A stretch of DNA of 29,869 nt from Lachnoclostridium sp. UBA903 (GCA_002294045.1 DBEP01000024.1:1-29869), one strand, 5' to 3'. Positions 6,905-15,744 are shown, counted from the first letter of the stretch. Notes: generated by a model from the sequence alone, not told the origin. A program made the numbers and translations.

Positions 6905-7627
6905 ATGAATACAAGATTTGTTTACAAAGACTCATTCAGTGTTATCGGTAAAATGGGTCAGGGCCCGGCTGCAAATCCGGGCGAATGGATATTACCTATA
7001 TGGGAGGATGCAAATGCGCATTTCCACGAAATCAGCCCCTTTGTCCGGCATAATGCTGACGGTGATATAGCCGGTGTATGGGGAGCAATGAATGATGTAG
7101 ATGAGCAAAATAAGCGTTGGAATGATTCAGGAAAGTATATGGCGGGCTGTGAAGCCGGCGCGGATGCGCAGCCGCCCGAAGGTTGGACTAAGTGGACGGT
7201 TCCGGCGCAGACTTACTTGGTGGCGGAATGCACATCGGACACCTATGAAGAGGTATTTGGCAAAATCACAAATGATGAAAATATCAACATTGTTGGTACG
7301 GTACATGAGCGCTATCCTGAGCCTGGCAATCCTGATATAGTTGAATTATACGTTCCCGTCGCTGCCGGAATGCTGTTTTGCCAATCCTGTGCCATGCCGA
7401 TGACCGGGCCGAAAGATTTCGGTACGGAAGCGGATGGCAGCACGAGCCTGGATTATTGTGGTTTTTGCTATGACAAAGGCAGGTATACAACAGCAGACAC
7501 AATGGAACGGGTGATAGAAGACTGCATCCCGTTCTGTATAGAAGCAGGGGGTTATAAAGATGCCGAAACTGCCCGTGCCGATATGCAAAGTTTATTCCCG
7601 AAGCTGAAAAGGTGGGCAAAGTCATGA
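6905..7627 (+). CDS. GyrI-like effector-binding domain fused to a zinc-ribbon domain
   Basis: 240 residues. ATG 6905 is preferred over GTG 6902 because GGAG is 7 nt away. Residues about 1-153 match the GyrI-like/AraC effector-binding fold (FVYKDSFSVIGKMGQG at the start, then WTVPAQTYLVAECTSDTYEE and ERYPEPGNPDIVELYVPV). The last part is a putative zinc ribbon with C159-x2-C162 (FCQSCAMPM) and C185-x2-C188 (YCGFCYDKG), plus the conserved FGTEADGS between them. Domains of the first type bind hydrophobic or cationic drugs, as in BmrR and Rob, but here no DNA-binding domain is attached; some relatives hydrolyse or sequester ligands. It is translationally coupled to the next gene (ATGA overlap). 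A stress- or drug-binding role is inferred. Confidence 0.8.
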   Translation: MNTRFVYKDSFSVIGKMGQGPAANPGEWILPIWEDANAHFHEISPFVRHNADGDIAGVWGAMNDVDEQNKRWNDSGKYMAGCEAGADAQPPEGWTKWTVPAQTYLVAECTSDTYEEVFGKITNDENINIVGTVHERYPEPGNPDIVELYVPVAAGMLFCQSCAMPMTGPKDFGTEADGSTSLDYCGFCYDKGRYTTADTMERVIEDCIPFCIEAGGYKDAETARADMQSLFPKLKRWAKS

Positions 7628-8052
7628 AAAAGTATAAAGAAGAAGCGGATATTTTCATTTCTGTGAAGGAACTAAAAACAATTTTGAGAGGTTCTTACGG
7701 AGCATTTATCCGTTTGGTTGAATATATCCGCGTAAACTATGTCATGGACGAGCTTTGGGACGGCAAGGCTGAACTGAAATTTAGAAAAAGCGGAAAAACA
7801 TTGGTTACAATTGCGGTTAAAGACGGAGCCTTCAACGTTTTGGTCATCTTCGGAAAGGCGGAAAGGGAAGTCTTTGATACCGTACGAACGCAGTTTTCGG
7901 ATTATATCTGCTCTTATTATGACAACAGCAGAACCTATCATGACGGAAAATGGATGTTTATTGATATTGCGGATGAAACCTACGTGGATGATTTAATACG
8001 GTTATTGGCAATTAAAAAGAAACCCAACCGTAAAAAAGAAAAAACTATTTAA
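7624..8052 (+). CDS. DUF3788 family protein
   Basis: 142 residues. The ATG at 7624 overlaps the stop of the upstream gene as ATGA and has AAGGTGG 8 nt upstream, so coupling is likely and an upstream GTG (7612) is not needed. The pattern (SYGAFIRLVEYIRVNYVMDELWDG, then GKTLVTIAVKDGAFNVLVIFGKAERE and HDGKWMFIDIADE near the end) is that of DUF3788, related to the YdhG/DUF1801 small alpha/beta proteins, whose function is not known. A lysine-rich C-terminus (KKKPNRKKEK) follows. The same operon as the GyrI/zinc-ribbon protein suggests a joint response to one ligand; this is inference. Confidence 0.78.
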   Translation: MKKYKEEADIFISVKELKTILRGSYGAFIRLVEYIRVNYVMDELWDGKAELKFRKSGKTLVTIAVKDGAFNVLVIFGKAEREVFDTVRTQFSDYICSYYDNSRTYHDGKWMFIDIADETYVDDLIRLLAIKKKPNRKKEKTI

Positions 8053-8074
8053 CGGGCTGGGGAGGTTTAGCAGT

Positions 8075-8116
8075 ATGGCTGTTGAATTCACAGGGATAAT
8101 GAGGGAAGGGAAATAA
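8075..8116 (+). other. 13-codon mini-ORF with strong ribosome binding site
   Basis: ATG at 8075 follows GGGGAGG at good spacing and encodes MAVEFTGIMREGK before TAA. No conservation can be judged. It may be a leader peptide or the remnant of a lost third operon gene. Confidence 0.25.
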
Positions 8117-8243
8117 CACTGTTGAATTTCTATATTTTATTGCATAATAAGAAACCAAGAAATATAATAGTAATAGTTAAAACAGACTGATTAAGGGTTA
8201 GAATTATATTTTTTCATGAATGAATACCAGAAAGGACGGCCAG

Positions 8244-9020
8244 ATGTTATTTAAAGAATTCGGAAGTAAAAATTTGCCGGCCATTATACTTTTACACGGA
8301 GGAGGTTTGTCCTGGTGGTCGCTAAAAGGGATTATTGAATCGCTGCAATCGAAATATCATATTGTAGCGCCAATCATTGACGGTCATGGCGAGGATGGCT
8401 ATGAAACTTTCGTAAGCATTGAAAAATCAGCAGAAAAACTTATCTCATATATAGACAATAAATGCGGCGGCAGTGTATTTGCTATCGGGGGTCTGTCTGT
8501 CGGAGCGCAGATTGTGACAGAAGTATTATCCGTAAGAAGGGAAATTGCGGAATATGCTATCATTGAGAGTGCTTTGGTTTATCCTATCCGGGGTATTACT
8601 GCAATGACGGTGCCATTATATAACCTGTTTTATGGAATGATAAGGCAAAGATGGTTTTCAAAAATGCAGGCCAAAACATTGTGCGTACCGGAGAGTATGT
8701 TTGAGAAATATTATAAGGACAGTTTAAAAATAACAAAGCAGTCTCTTATCAATATTACGTTGAGCAACGAAAACTATGTTTTAAAAAGCACAATAACGGA
8801 CACCAGGGCCAGGGTGTTGGTTATTGCCGGAGAAAAAGAAATTGGTATTATGAGAAAATCGGCACAGCGGTTGCATGAAGTCATTGACGGAAGTGAATTA
8901 TATATTGCCCCTTCCATGAGACACGGTGAAATCAGCTTAAACCATCCTCTGAAATATGTTGAACTGATAAGTGTATTTTTGGAAAAATACGGAACAAAAG
9001 GCTTTAAACGAGGGGTGTAA
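8244..9020 (+). CDS. Alpha/beta hydrolase
   Basis: 258 residues. ATG 8244 (AGGA 7 nt upstream) is chosen; an earlier in-frame ATG at 8220 has no ribosome binding site and adds residues not expected in the family. Oxyanion-hole motif LLHGGGLSWWS (16-26), nucleophile elbow GLSVG with Ser85, and a late MRHGEISLNHP segment that carries the likely catalytic His. The size, the lid region around residues 120-170 and the absence of a signal peptide fit a cytoplasmic hydrolase or esterase of small esters. Substrate unknown. It converges with another, larger alpha/beta hydrolase 31 bp away, but the two are not closely alike in sequence. Confidence 0.85.
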   Translation: MLFKEFGSKNLPAIILLHGGGLSWWSLKGIIESLQSKYHIVAPIIDGHGEDGYETFVSIEKSAEKLISYIDNKCGGSVFAIGGLSVGAQIVTEVLSVRREIAEYAIIESALVYPIRGITAMTVPLYNLFYGMIRQRWFSKMQAKTLCVPESMFEKYYKDSLKITKQSLINITLSNENYVLKSTITDTRARVLVIAGEKEIGIMRKSAQRLHEVIDGSELYIAPSMRHGEISLNHPLKYVELISVFLEKYGTKGFKRGV

Positions 9021-9051
9021 TAAGTGCCAGGGGAAATGACGGTATATTTTC

Positions 9052-10518
9052 TTAAATGCCTTTGATGTTTTTTATTTTAATTTCCGGATAATGAGGCGGT
9101 ACAGTTTCCAGCATTGGAGCCGGTATCCCCTTTAAGTGCCTATTGAAGAATGAGACGATGTAGGCGTTCATGATTTCTGTCTGACGTTCGGAACTTATTG
9201 TGCCAAACAGGCCGATTGCCTTACCGGCATAGGGGATAATAACACGCAGATCGGTATAATCCACATGCTTTGAGCCCTCGACCATAACGATGAGATAATC
9301 TTTCTGTTCTTGTGAATATCCGCTGTCGGGCGTTATCTTTGCATCTGGTCCGGGGGCGGCGCAAATTATCATAAAAGGCTGTTCTATGACGTTATCCACG
9401 GTATCTCCAAAGGGCGTGCCGTCCAGGTTGATAAATGCTTTGAAACGGCTGTCGGCCAAACATGCCTGCCCGGCAGCCGCACCGCCGAAGGAATGCCCGA
9501 ATATTGCAATATTCTCCGGTTCCAGCCTGTTTTTAAAAATACTTGGAATGCTGCCGTCGTTAAGGCGGATAATCTGGTCGGCAACAAAAATCAGGTCGTC
9601 GCTCCAAATACGAACATTCTCCGTATTAAGCTTACAGTTACGTATCAGCGCTCTGTGAAAATCAGGGCTGTTTTCGTCAGTGACCTGCTGTTTGGCCTCG
9701 GCAATTGCGCCGGCGCTGTCTTTGATAAGCGCTTCAAATTGATTGATACGATAGGGAATAATGTCTCCGTTCGTGTAGACGGAGGCAAAATCATCATATG
9801 GATGGCTGACCGCAAATACAATGTATCCCTGGCTTGCCAATTCTTCCATTTGGATTGTATTTTGCCCGTTAAACATGCCTGCTCCGCCGGAAAAGAGAAT
9901 AACCGGATATCGGGCTGTTTTATTTGAAAGAGGAGCATTCCAATAGCTGTTCGTGCGGATTAGGCAAAGTTGTCCCAATATATCCGGAATACCCTGCATT
10001 TGTGCTAAAAGGCTTGCCGCCTTCCGGCTGTCCATCCAGAGGGCCGGTTTACCATTTCCCGTATCTGAAGCGGGATACCAGACCTGAACGGCTGTTGCCT
10101 GCGCGGCTGTACTGCCGGTAAGAAGCTCACGTCTTGCGGGATTAGTGAAATCCAGCCGCATTGTTCCCACCAATTGGGCTCCACCTGGTTCCGGTAAATC
10201 TATAATGGGCAATGCAATCGGTAAAGCAATGGAAAGCATATAAAAAAGGAAAAAAGCCACAATTGTGAAGCCTTTCAGGACAAGATGTTTTTTTCTTGCT
10301 TTGATGAACCGCTTCACCAGACTGAAAACAAAGAGAGCGGCAGCCAGTATGTAGGCCGGAGTCATGACAAACCGGTAACCTTCCGCTCCAATTCCGATAG
10401 ATGCGAATACAACGGAAAAAGCGGGAAGTATGGTACAGCCTTTTGCATTTCTTATAAAAAGTATATTAAGAGCGGATAATAGCAATCCGACAAGTAAAAA
10501 AATTTCTAATATTCTCAT
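9052..10518 (-). CDS. Membrane-anchored alpha/beta hydrolase, PAF-acetylhydrolase-like
   Basis: 488 residues. Residues 1-105 hold about four hydrophobic segments (1-22, 29-50, 53-69, 83-106). The rest is a hydrolase domain, probably outside the membrane, though topology is not certain. Motifs: VILFSGGAG (oxyanion region, 206-214), GHSFGG with nucleophile Ser343, NLDG with Asp366 and GSKHVDYTD with His418, a complete triad. The spacing and the GHSFGG/NLDG pair match platelet-activating-factor acetylhydrolase and dienelactone-hydrolase-like esterases. The ATG at 10518 follows GAGGG by 8 nt. Its own promoter lies at 10611-10640. A role in lipid or ester turnover at the envelope is inferred. Confidence 0.85.
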   Translation of the reverse strand: MRILEIFLLVGLLLSALNILFIRNAKGCTILPAFSVVFASIGIGAEGYRFVMTPAYILAAALFVFSLVKRFIKARKKHLVLKGFTIVAFFLFYMLSIALPIALPIIDLPEPGGAQLVGTMRLDFTNPARRELLTGSTAAQATAVQVWYPASDTGNGKPALWMDSRKAASLLAQMQGIPDILGQLCLIRTNSYWNAPLSNKTARYPVILFSGGAGMFNGQNTIQMEELASQGYIVFAVSHPYDDFASVYTNGDIIPYRINQFEALIKDSAGAIAEAKQQVTDENSPDFHRALIRNCKLNTENVRIWSDDLIFVADQIIRLNDGSIPSIFKNRLEPENIAIFGHSFGGAAAGQACLADSRFKAFINLDGTPFGDTVDNVIEQPFMIICAAPGPDAKITPDSGYSQEQKDYLIVMVEGSKHVDYTDLRVIIPYAGKAIGLFGTISSERQTEIMNAYIVSFFNRHLKGIPAPMLETVPPHYPEIKIKNIKGI

Positions 10519-10610
10519 TTTACAGGCCCTCGAAACCGGAAAGTAGTTTTTATATATTTTAACCGCCGCTGTGTACTGATTACACGGAAAAATAAAATCT
10601 TACAGGTGAA

Positions 10611-10640
10611 ATTATAACATATTTTTCCGCAATAAAGCAA
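10611..10640 (-). promoter_or_regulatory. Promoter for the membrane hydrolase gene
   Basis: On the minus strand -35 TTGCTT (10640-10635), 18-bp spacer, -10 TATAAT (10616-10611), giving a 5' UTR of about 85 nt. Confidence 0.6.
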
Positions 10641-10733
10641 GAAAACCGTCCGGTTCCAAAACGACAACAGGTTTTTTATAGCGGCAAAACTTTATTAAAA
10701 AAAGGAAAATATTATAATTTTTTACTAATTATA
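10641..10733. other. Intergenic DNA between divergent promoters
   Basis: AT-rich. Holds a short AACCGTCCGGTT palindrome near 10644-10655; no gene seen. Confidence 0.35.
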
Positions 10734-10762
10734 TTGTTTTATTAATGATTATAATATATAAT
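10734..10762 (+). promoter_or_regulatory. Promoter upstream of the GNAT gene
   Basis: -35 TTGTTT (10734-10739), 17-bp spacer, -10 TATAAT (10757-10762). It lies in AT-rich DNA, where chance matches are common. Confidence 0.45.
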
Positions 10763-10873
10763 TTTTACAATAAAAAATTAAATACCTTTAGACATCCCTT
10801 TGGAGCTGATTAGCGTATTATGGCGGTTCTGAAAGAAATGCAGAATTTTATCTGAATGAAGAGGGGGATTCCT

Positions 10874-11641
10874 ATGACAAATAGAGAAATTCTGGAAATT
10901 GCCATACGCCAATCTGCAATAGACGCAAATTGTCGTGCGGAAGACTTTTGCCAAAATGAAAACATAATTGTTTTTTCCGTTGACAGTCCGAAAGCCAGGA
11001 AATATTTAACATTGCCGTTCTACTGTAATTTAATTTCTTACGGCAATAATATTGTTGCTTCTGTAAACAGGGAAATTGCCGATATAATAAAAGAATATAT
11101 TAACAAATATCCGGTTGAGCATTGTTTTGAGACCCCGAACATGCATATACTGGATGACGTGCTTTTAAAAAGAGGCATGCGCATTTGCTTTATGGCCGAA
11201 TATTTTCTTCCGGATATGAAGGTTCTTGCAGAATTGCAATGCAATTACGAAATTAGTATTTTAACTCCCGGAGATTTTACGGATTTATATACGGATATTT
11301 GGAGCAATGCGTTATGTAAAGAGCGTAAGCAATTGGATGTCTTGGCTGTAGCTGCTTATGACGGAAAAAGATTAATAGGATTGGCGGGTTGCTCTGCTGA
11401 CTGTGAAACCATGTGGCAAATCGGAGTGGATGTTCTACCTGAGTATCGGAAAAGGGGAATCGCCTCAGCTTTAACAAGCCGTTTGGCATTAGAGATTATA
11501 CATAGGGGTAAAGTTCCTTTTTACTGTGCGGCGTGGTCGAATATCAGCTCGGTTCGGAATGCAATAAAAAGCGGTTTTAAGCCGGTCTGGATTGAGATGA
11601 CTGCTAAAAGTGTGGATTTTATTGCAAATATAAGCAGATAA
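10874..11641 (+). CDS. GNAT family N-acetyltransferase
   Basis: 255 residues. ATG 10874 has AGGGGG 6-7 nt upstream; an in-frame ATG at 10856 lacks this. The acetyl-CoA motif is in the C-terminal half: IGVDVLPEYRKRGIASALT with the R-x-x-G-x-A pyrophosphate loop at about 191-199. It is followed by AAWSNISSVRNAIKSGFKPV, the typical strand/helix end of a GNAT, where the asparagine contacts the cofactor. The N-terminal half (NREILEIAIRQSAIDANC) is a separate domain seen in two-part GNATs of Clostridia. Cytoplasmic. The acceptor is unknown and could be an antibiotic, an amino acid or a protein. Confidence 0.82.
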   Translation: MTNREILEIAIRQSAIDANCRAEDFCQNENIIVFSVDSPKARKYLTLPFYCNLISYGNNIVASVNREIADIIKEYINKYPVEHCFETPNMHILDDVLLKRGMRICFMAEYFLPDMKVLAELQCNYEISILTPGDFTDLYTDIWSNALCKERKQLDVLAVAAYDGKRLIGLAGCSADCETMWQIGVDVLPEYRKRGIASALTSRLALEIIHRGKVPFYCAAWSNISSVRNAIKSGFKPVWIEMTAKSVDFIANISR

Positions 11642-11709
11642 ATTTTAAGCGGCAGTAAAAGACGGGGAAACAGATAACCAAAATAAAATTAAAGGAAAGG
11701 ATGTGTAAC

Positions 11710-12129
11710 ATGAAAACAGCGGTAAGGTATTATTCACGTTCCGGAAACACCAAAAAACTTGCGGATGCCATTGGTAAAGAGATTAATGTTCCTGCCAAGA
11801 CTGTGGAGGAGGTGCTGACGGAGCCGGTAGATTTGCTTTTTATTGGTGCGGCAGTCTACGCGGGCAAAATTGACAGCCATGTCGAACATTTCTTGGAAAC
11901 TCTGGCACCGGACATGGTAAAAAGCGTGGCGGTATTCAGTACGACTATGGGCAAAAAGTCCGCCCACCCTCTGATAAAGGAGGTGCTGGATAAAAAGGGC
12001 ATTGGCATTAAGGAGGCCTCCTTCCATTGCAAAGGCCAGTTTATGTTATTCAACAAAGGATGTCCCAGAGAACAGGACTTAGAGCAGGCGGCCGGTTATG
12101 CCAGGGAGCTGATGCAAAGTGAGACATGA
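11710..12129 (+). CDS. Flavodoxin-family protein
   Basis: 139 residues. ATG 11710 is preferred over 11701 because GGAAAGG lies 9 nt before it. The FMN phosphate loop YYSRSGNTKKLADAI (SRSGNT 9-14) is intact, and FIGAAVYAGKID and FSTTMGKKSAHP match the second and third flavin loops of short flavodoxins. Such proteins carry electrons in redox or detoxification reactions. A VOC-family gene follows 30 bp later and the two may form a transcription unit. Partner enzyme unknown. Confidence 0.85.
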   Translation: MKTAVRYYSRSGNTKKLADAIGKEINVPAKTVEEVLTEPVDLLFIGAAVYAGKIDSHVEHFLETLAPDMVKSVAVFSTTMGKKSAHPLIKEVLDKKGIGIKEASFHCKGQFMLFNKGCPREQDLEQAAGYARELMQSET

Positions 12130-12159
12130 TGTACTAACGATATTAGCGAGGTGTTTATT

Positions 12160-12531
12160 ATGATTCAGGATATTTGTTTAGGAAATGTAATGGTGGATTG
12201 TGATGATGAGAAGAAGCTGTGTGAATTTTATGCGGCGCTTCTTGGCTGGGAAAAATGTGAAATGTATGGCCAGCCTGCGGTACGCAGTGAAAATGGTATC
12301 GTGTTCCTGTTTGTACAGGAAGAGGATTATATAGCTCCTGTTTGGCCTGAGCAGGCAGGCAAACAGCAAAAGCAGATGCACTTTGACTTTCAGGTATCCG
12401 ACGTATCTGCCGCTGTCCGGCAGGCAGAGGGGCTTGGGGCTGTAAAAGCGCAGGACCAGTTTGGAGGTCCCTATTTTGTTACGATGTTAGATCCGGCGGG
12501 ACATCCCTTTTGCTTGTGCGCCAAAGAATAA
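12160..12531 (+). CDS. VOC (glyoxalase/bleomycin-resistance) family protein
   Basis: 123 residues. ATG 12160 has GAGGTG 6 nt upstream; a GTG at 12151 inside that box is rejected. Two beta-alpha-beta-beta-beta modules are visible: GNVMVDCDDEKKLCEFYAAL with LGWEKCE, then HFDFQVSDVSAAVRQAEGLG and DPAGHPFCLC. The first metal-ligand position of glyoxalase I is Asp rather than His, and only the HFDF histidine is clear, so a glyoxalase activity is doubtful. Ligand binding or resistance by sequestration is equally possible. A terminator follows 54 bp downstream. Confidence 0.85.
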   Translation: MIQDICLGNVMVDCDDEKKLCEFYAALLGWEKCEMYGQPAVRSENGIVFLFVQEEDYIAPVWPEQAGKQQKQMHFDFQVSDVSAAVRQAEGLGAVKAQDQFGGPYFVTMLDPAGHPFCLCAKE

Positions 12532-12585
12532 CATTCTTTATTTGCCGGCAGAAAAATTAAGAGCTATCGTATGCATTGAGCTAAC

Positions 12586-12618
12586 AAAACGCGCCCACAG
12601 CTTTGTAGGCGCGTTTTT
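12586..12618 (+). terminator. Intrinsic terminator, probably bidirectional
   Basis: 10-bp stem AAAACGCGCC / GGCGCGTTTT around a 12-nt loop, followed by T. The A-run on the left gives a U-tract in the other direction, so it may also end the minus-strand gene at 12767. Confidence 0.85.
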
Positions 12619-12766
12619 GGATTTTTATTTTACTATCAGATTACTGTAATTTAAATATAAATTTAGAAAAGATATGACAGAAGCCAAAAACAGATATTTA
12701 TGGGTTTAAGGTGAAGCGTTTCTTATGCGGTTCTCATATAGGGGCTTATAAATAACGGTTATTATT

Positions 12767-14164
12767 TCAGTAACTTTCGTAAGTTCCGCAGTCAACACCG
12801 CCGCCAATTATTCTGGCATTGTTGTCCAAATCAAACTCGCCGATTAACAGGTCATATACGCCGGCATCAATTGCAGGAGAAATAGGTAAAAGGTGAAAAT
12901 CTTTCTCTTTCTCATTTACGAATTTGGGATCTTCGGTTATATTATGGGATATCGCTATATTTTTAACATTGCCGCTAAAGGCTGTCCCTTTATACAAAAT
13001 GTTGTTTTTTATAACGTTGGTGTCTGATTGGCAATGCTGTTGTATGAGAATATTAGGCTTGTTATCATATAAGGTATTATTGAATATTTTTATATTCTCC
13101 GCATTTCCGCGCTCTCTGTCATAACCGCCGAAAGCAATTCCTGCCACCGCTTTGCACCCGTAAACCAGATTATTTCTTATCGTTATGATTTCCGTTGTTC
13201 TGCCCTTATGCTCACTTGCGGCTTCAATGCCGATGTCACAATTCCAAATCTTATTTCTTTCTATAAGGATATTCCTTCCGCCGTCAACATAAATACCGCC
13301 TGCGCATGCATCTTCATAGACTCCGTTATTTACTGAAGAAATATTCCATACCTCATTGCCGCTGCAAATACCATCCCGTACCTGATCGTTGGAATCAGCA
13401 GTTCCCTCAAAACCGATAAAATCTATTCCAATGTTATCGTTATCGTGGACTTTGTTGTTGGTAACCTTAAAATTAACAACATTTCCATTCAAAACAACGG
13501 CCTCGCTTGTTCCGAGTATATTGTCATATATCTCGCAGCTGTCAATGATAAGATTATCCAGCGGCTTATTCCCGTTTGTGCCATAAACGGCTATGCCGTG
13601 TGCATTCCTGTCATCTTCAATGTTACCTGTATAGGTGGTTTTAATTCCATAAACCTTGCAATCAAGAATTTCAATGCCCGTGCCGCTGCCGGTCACCCTA
13701 ATTCCCGCAGGAACATATTCATTGTCCGATACGAAATTGGTTATATGGAAACCCTTAATTTTTATGTAGCTTTTATTATTCATAATAATCAGGGCATTTT
13801 CATTGTCATTCCTTGCCGGAACCAAGCCTTCGCCGTTAATAACGGGTATTTCACCCTCATAATTCTGAAATGTGATATAACCATCGGCTAAACCGGAAGC
13901 TTTCATTTTAACTTTTTCATGGTAGCTTCCTCCTCTGACGTAAACCACATCGCCGGCGCTGACATTATCAGCAGCTTTTTGGATAGTCCTCCAGGGTAAT
14001 TTCAGTGTTCCCGGATTGTTGTCGTTTCCGTCAACCGCAACATAATATACGCCGTTTTCCGATTCTGATACTTTTATGTCAGCCGCCTGTCCCGGATTGT
14101 CTGAAAAGGCTGATATGGCAATTATAAATACTACAAGCAGGAAAAATGTTTTTTTCTTTTTCAT
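12767..14164 (-). CDS. Secreted parallel beta-helix protein, pectate-lyase-like
   Basis: 465 residues with a clear signal peptide (KKKK then FFLLVVFIIAISAF, likely cleaved after GQAA, about residue 28). The YYVAVDGNDNNPGTLKLPWR segment (DUF1565-type start) and TIQKAADNVSAGDVVYVRGG open a right-handed beta-helix. Many helix rungs follow with N-rich turns (ITIRNNLVYGC, IKIFNNTLYDN, IEILDCKVYG). NDNIGIDFIGFEG resembles the calcium/catalytic region of PL9-type pectate lyases, but I cannot confirm the lysine base. The C-terminus SPAIDAGVYD...DLDNNARIIGGGVDCGTYE is the usual capping segment. Extracellular polysaccharide binding or cleavage is inferred. The ATG at 14164 has AAGGAGGT 7 nt upstream. 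With the GH16 at 21189 it points to plant-cell-wall use. Confidence 0.8.
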   Translation of the reverse strand: MKKKKTFFLLVVFIIAISAFSDNPGQAADIKVSESENGVYYVAVDGNDNNPGTLKLPWRTIQKAADNVSAGDVVYVRGGSYHEKVKMKASGLADGYITFQNYEGEIPVINGEGLVPARNDNENALIIMNNKSYIKIKGFHITNFVSDNEYVPAGIRVTGSGTGIEILDCKVYGIKTTYTGNIEDDRNAHGIAVYGTNGNKPLDNLIIDSCEIYDNILGTSEAVVLNGNVVNFKVTNNKVHDNDNIGIDFIGFEGTADSNDQVRDGICSGNEVWNISSVNNGVYEDACAGGIYVDGGRNILIERNKIWNCDIGIEAASEHKGRTTEIITIRNNLVYGCKAVAGIAFGGYDRERGNAENIKIFNNTLYDNKPNILIQQHCQSDTNVIKNNILYKGTAFSGNVKNIAISHNITEDPKFVNEKEKDFHLLPISPAIDAGVYDLLIGEFDLDNNARIIGGGVDCGTYESY

Positions 14165-14420
14165 TTGTAAGACCTCCTTATTAATTATTTGATAAATTTA
14201 CAGTAATAAACCGAATCCCCTCTGCGATAATCATCCTTTGGCAGCAAAGCTTTTGTTCTCTGCACCGTAATGCATACCGTTTGAATTCCCCGCCGTGCTT
14301 TTAGCTATCTTCATATCTTGTCGCTTTTATTATACAACATTCAGGTGTTGAAAGAAAAGTAATTCATTAAATCCAATTGAGTCAAGCTGATATTTGCTAA
14401 AAATCCAGCTGCATTTGTAA
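14165..14420. other. Divergent intergenic region
   Basis: On the minus strand a TATAAT-like hexamer at 14334-14329 (weak -35 TTTCTT) may drive the beta-helix gene. A 9-bp inverted pair AATCCAATT (14370-14378) and AATTGGATT (14419-14427) flanks the divergent promoters. No ORF supported. Confidence 0.4.
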
Positions 14421-14449
14421 TTGGATTCTTATGTTTCAAGTGATATAAT
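14421..14449 (+). promoter_or_regulatory. Promoter for the Eis-like gene
   Basis: -35 TTGGAT (14421-14426), 17-bp spacer, -10 TATAAT (14444-14449). The -35 overlaps the right half of the inverted pair AATCCAATT/AATTGGATT. Confidence 0.6.
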
Positions 14450-14532
14450 AAAAGCAGAAAATGGAATTTCATCATATTGCGAATTGCAATCATTTCATGA
14501 GAGATTTATGGGGTTTTAGAAAGGAGAGCCAT

Positions 14533-15744
14533 ATGAACCGGAAGAAACGGTTAAAAATGAAAAAGGTCGGAATGGAGCATCTGGAGCAGTACAATCAACT
14601 GCTGCGGTATGTTTTTCAGGTAACCGATAACGAGCTGCACAAGATTGGCTGGGAAGAACGGGATATGGTCCACGCCAAATCACCTGTTCTGGAACAGGCT
14701 GATGTTTTGGGATGGTTTGACGGTGATAAACTGGTATCGCAAGTGGCGGTTTATCCTTTTCAGGTAAGGATATTCAATCAAACTTATGACATGGGGGGAC
14801 TTACCGGTGTGGGTACTTATCCGGAATATTCAAACCAGGGACTGATGCATAAGCTGCTGTGTCAGGTACTGGAGAATATGAGGGAAAAAAAGCAGTCGAT
14901 TTCTTATCTGTATCCTTACTCCATTCCTTATTACCGCAGAAAGGGATGGGAGATAATATCCGATAAAATAACCTTTGAAGTGAACGATTATCAGCTTCCG
15001 AGAAATAAACAGGTTCCCGGAGAGGTAGAGCGGACCAGTATAGAAAGTGATGACGTAAAAAAAGCGTATGATCGTTATGCCCATCAAACCCATGGGGCAA
15101 TGCTGCGCAGTGACCTGGCCTGGAATGAGTACTGGCTGTGGGATCTGGATGATTTGATGGCAGCGATTTATTACAATGAGGACAGGCAGCCGGATGGATA
15201 TGTCCTTTACTGGATTGCGGATGAGGTTTTTCATATTAAGGATATGATATTTATCAATGAGGAAGCCCGCAGCGGACTATGGAATTTTATCAGCGCACAC
15301 TTTTCCATGATTTCAAAAGTTGTAGGTAATATCCATATGGATGAACCGCTGGCGTTTTTACTGGAGGACGCAGATATTAAGGAAACCATTTCCCCTTATT
15401 ATATGGCTCGGATTGTAGATTTGGAAAAATTTATAGACCAATACCCCTTTAAGCCGGATACAGCAGAGAGGGAATGGACTTTTAACCTGGATGATCCGCT
15501 TCTGTCGTGGAACCAGGGAACCTTTACATTAAGGATACGTCCTGATGGAAAGGGTAAAGTTGTCCGCACGGCAGATAGGAGCAGTGAAAAGATAGATATC
15601 CAAACCATGACAACAATGCTCTTGGGGTATAAGAGACCGGATTACCTGCAAAAAATCGGACGCATTTTATGCAGCCCGGAAACAGTGGATATGCTGGAAG
15701 ATGCGATTGAACAGCAGACACCATATTTTTCGGACTATTTTTAA
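14533..15744 (+). CDS. Eis-like GNAT family N-acetyltransferase
   Basis: 403 residues. ATG 14533 has AAGGAGAG 6 nt upstream; an earlier in-frame ATG at 14461 has no ribosome binding site. Three parts, as in Eis proteins: an N-terminal GNAT (LVSQVAVYPFQVRIFNQTYD, then GGLTGVGTYPEYSNQGLMHKLL with the Q-G-L-M acetyl-CoA loop, YPYSIPYYRRKGWE), a second GNAT-like central domain, and a C-terminal SCP2-like sterol-carrier domain (WNQGTFTLRIRPDGKGKV...). The protein ends in YFSDYF, a C-terminal aromatic carboxylate that in Eis acts as the general acid. Eis relatives acetylate aminoglycosides at several sites or polyamines. Cytoplasmic. It stands before a small NTF2-like gene 62 bp downstream, perhaps as one operon. 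Confidence 0.87.
   Translation: MNRKKRLKMKKVGMEHLEQYNQLLRYVFQVTDNELHKIGWEERDMVHAKSPVLEQADVLGWFDGDKLVSQVAVYPFQVRIFNQTYDMGGLTGVGTYPEYSNQGLMHKLLCQVLENMREKKQSISYLYPYSIPYYRRKGWEIISDKITFEVNDYQLPRNKQVPGEVERTSIESDDVKKAYDRYAHQTHGAMLRSDLAWNEYWLWDLDDLMAAIYYNEDRQPDGYVLYWIADEVFHIKDMIFINEEARSGLWNFISAHFSMISKVVGNIHMDEPLAFLLEDADIKETISPYYMARIVDLEKFIDQYPFKPDTAEREWTFNLDDPLLSWNQGTFTLRIRPDGKGKVVRTADRSSEKIDIQTMTTMLLGYKRPDYLQKIGRILCSPETVDMLEDAIEQQTPYFSDYF

Noticed and set aside
13445..13891. Plus-strand 148-codon open frame inside the beta-helix gene
   Set aside because: Antisense to a well-supported secreted protein with signal peptide and strong ribosome binding site.
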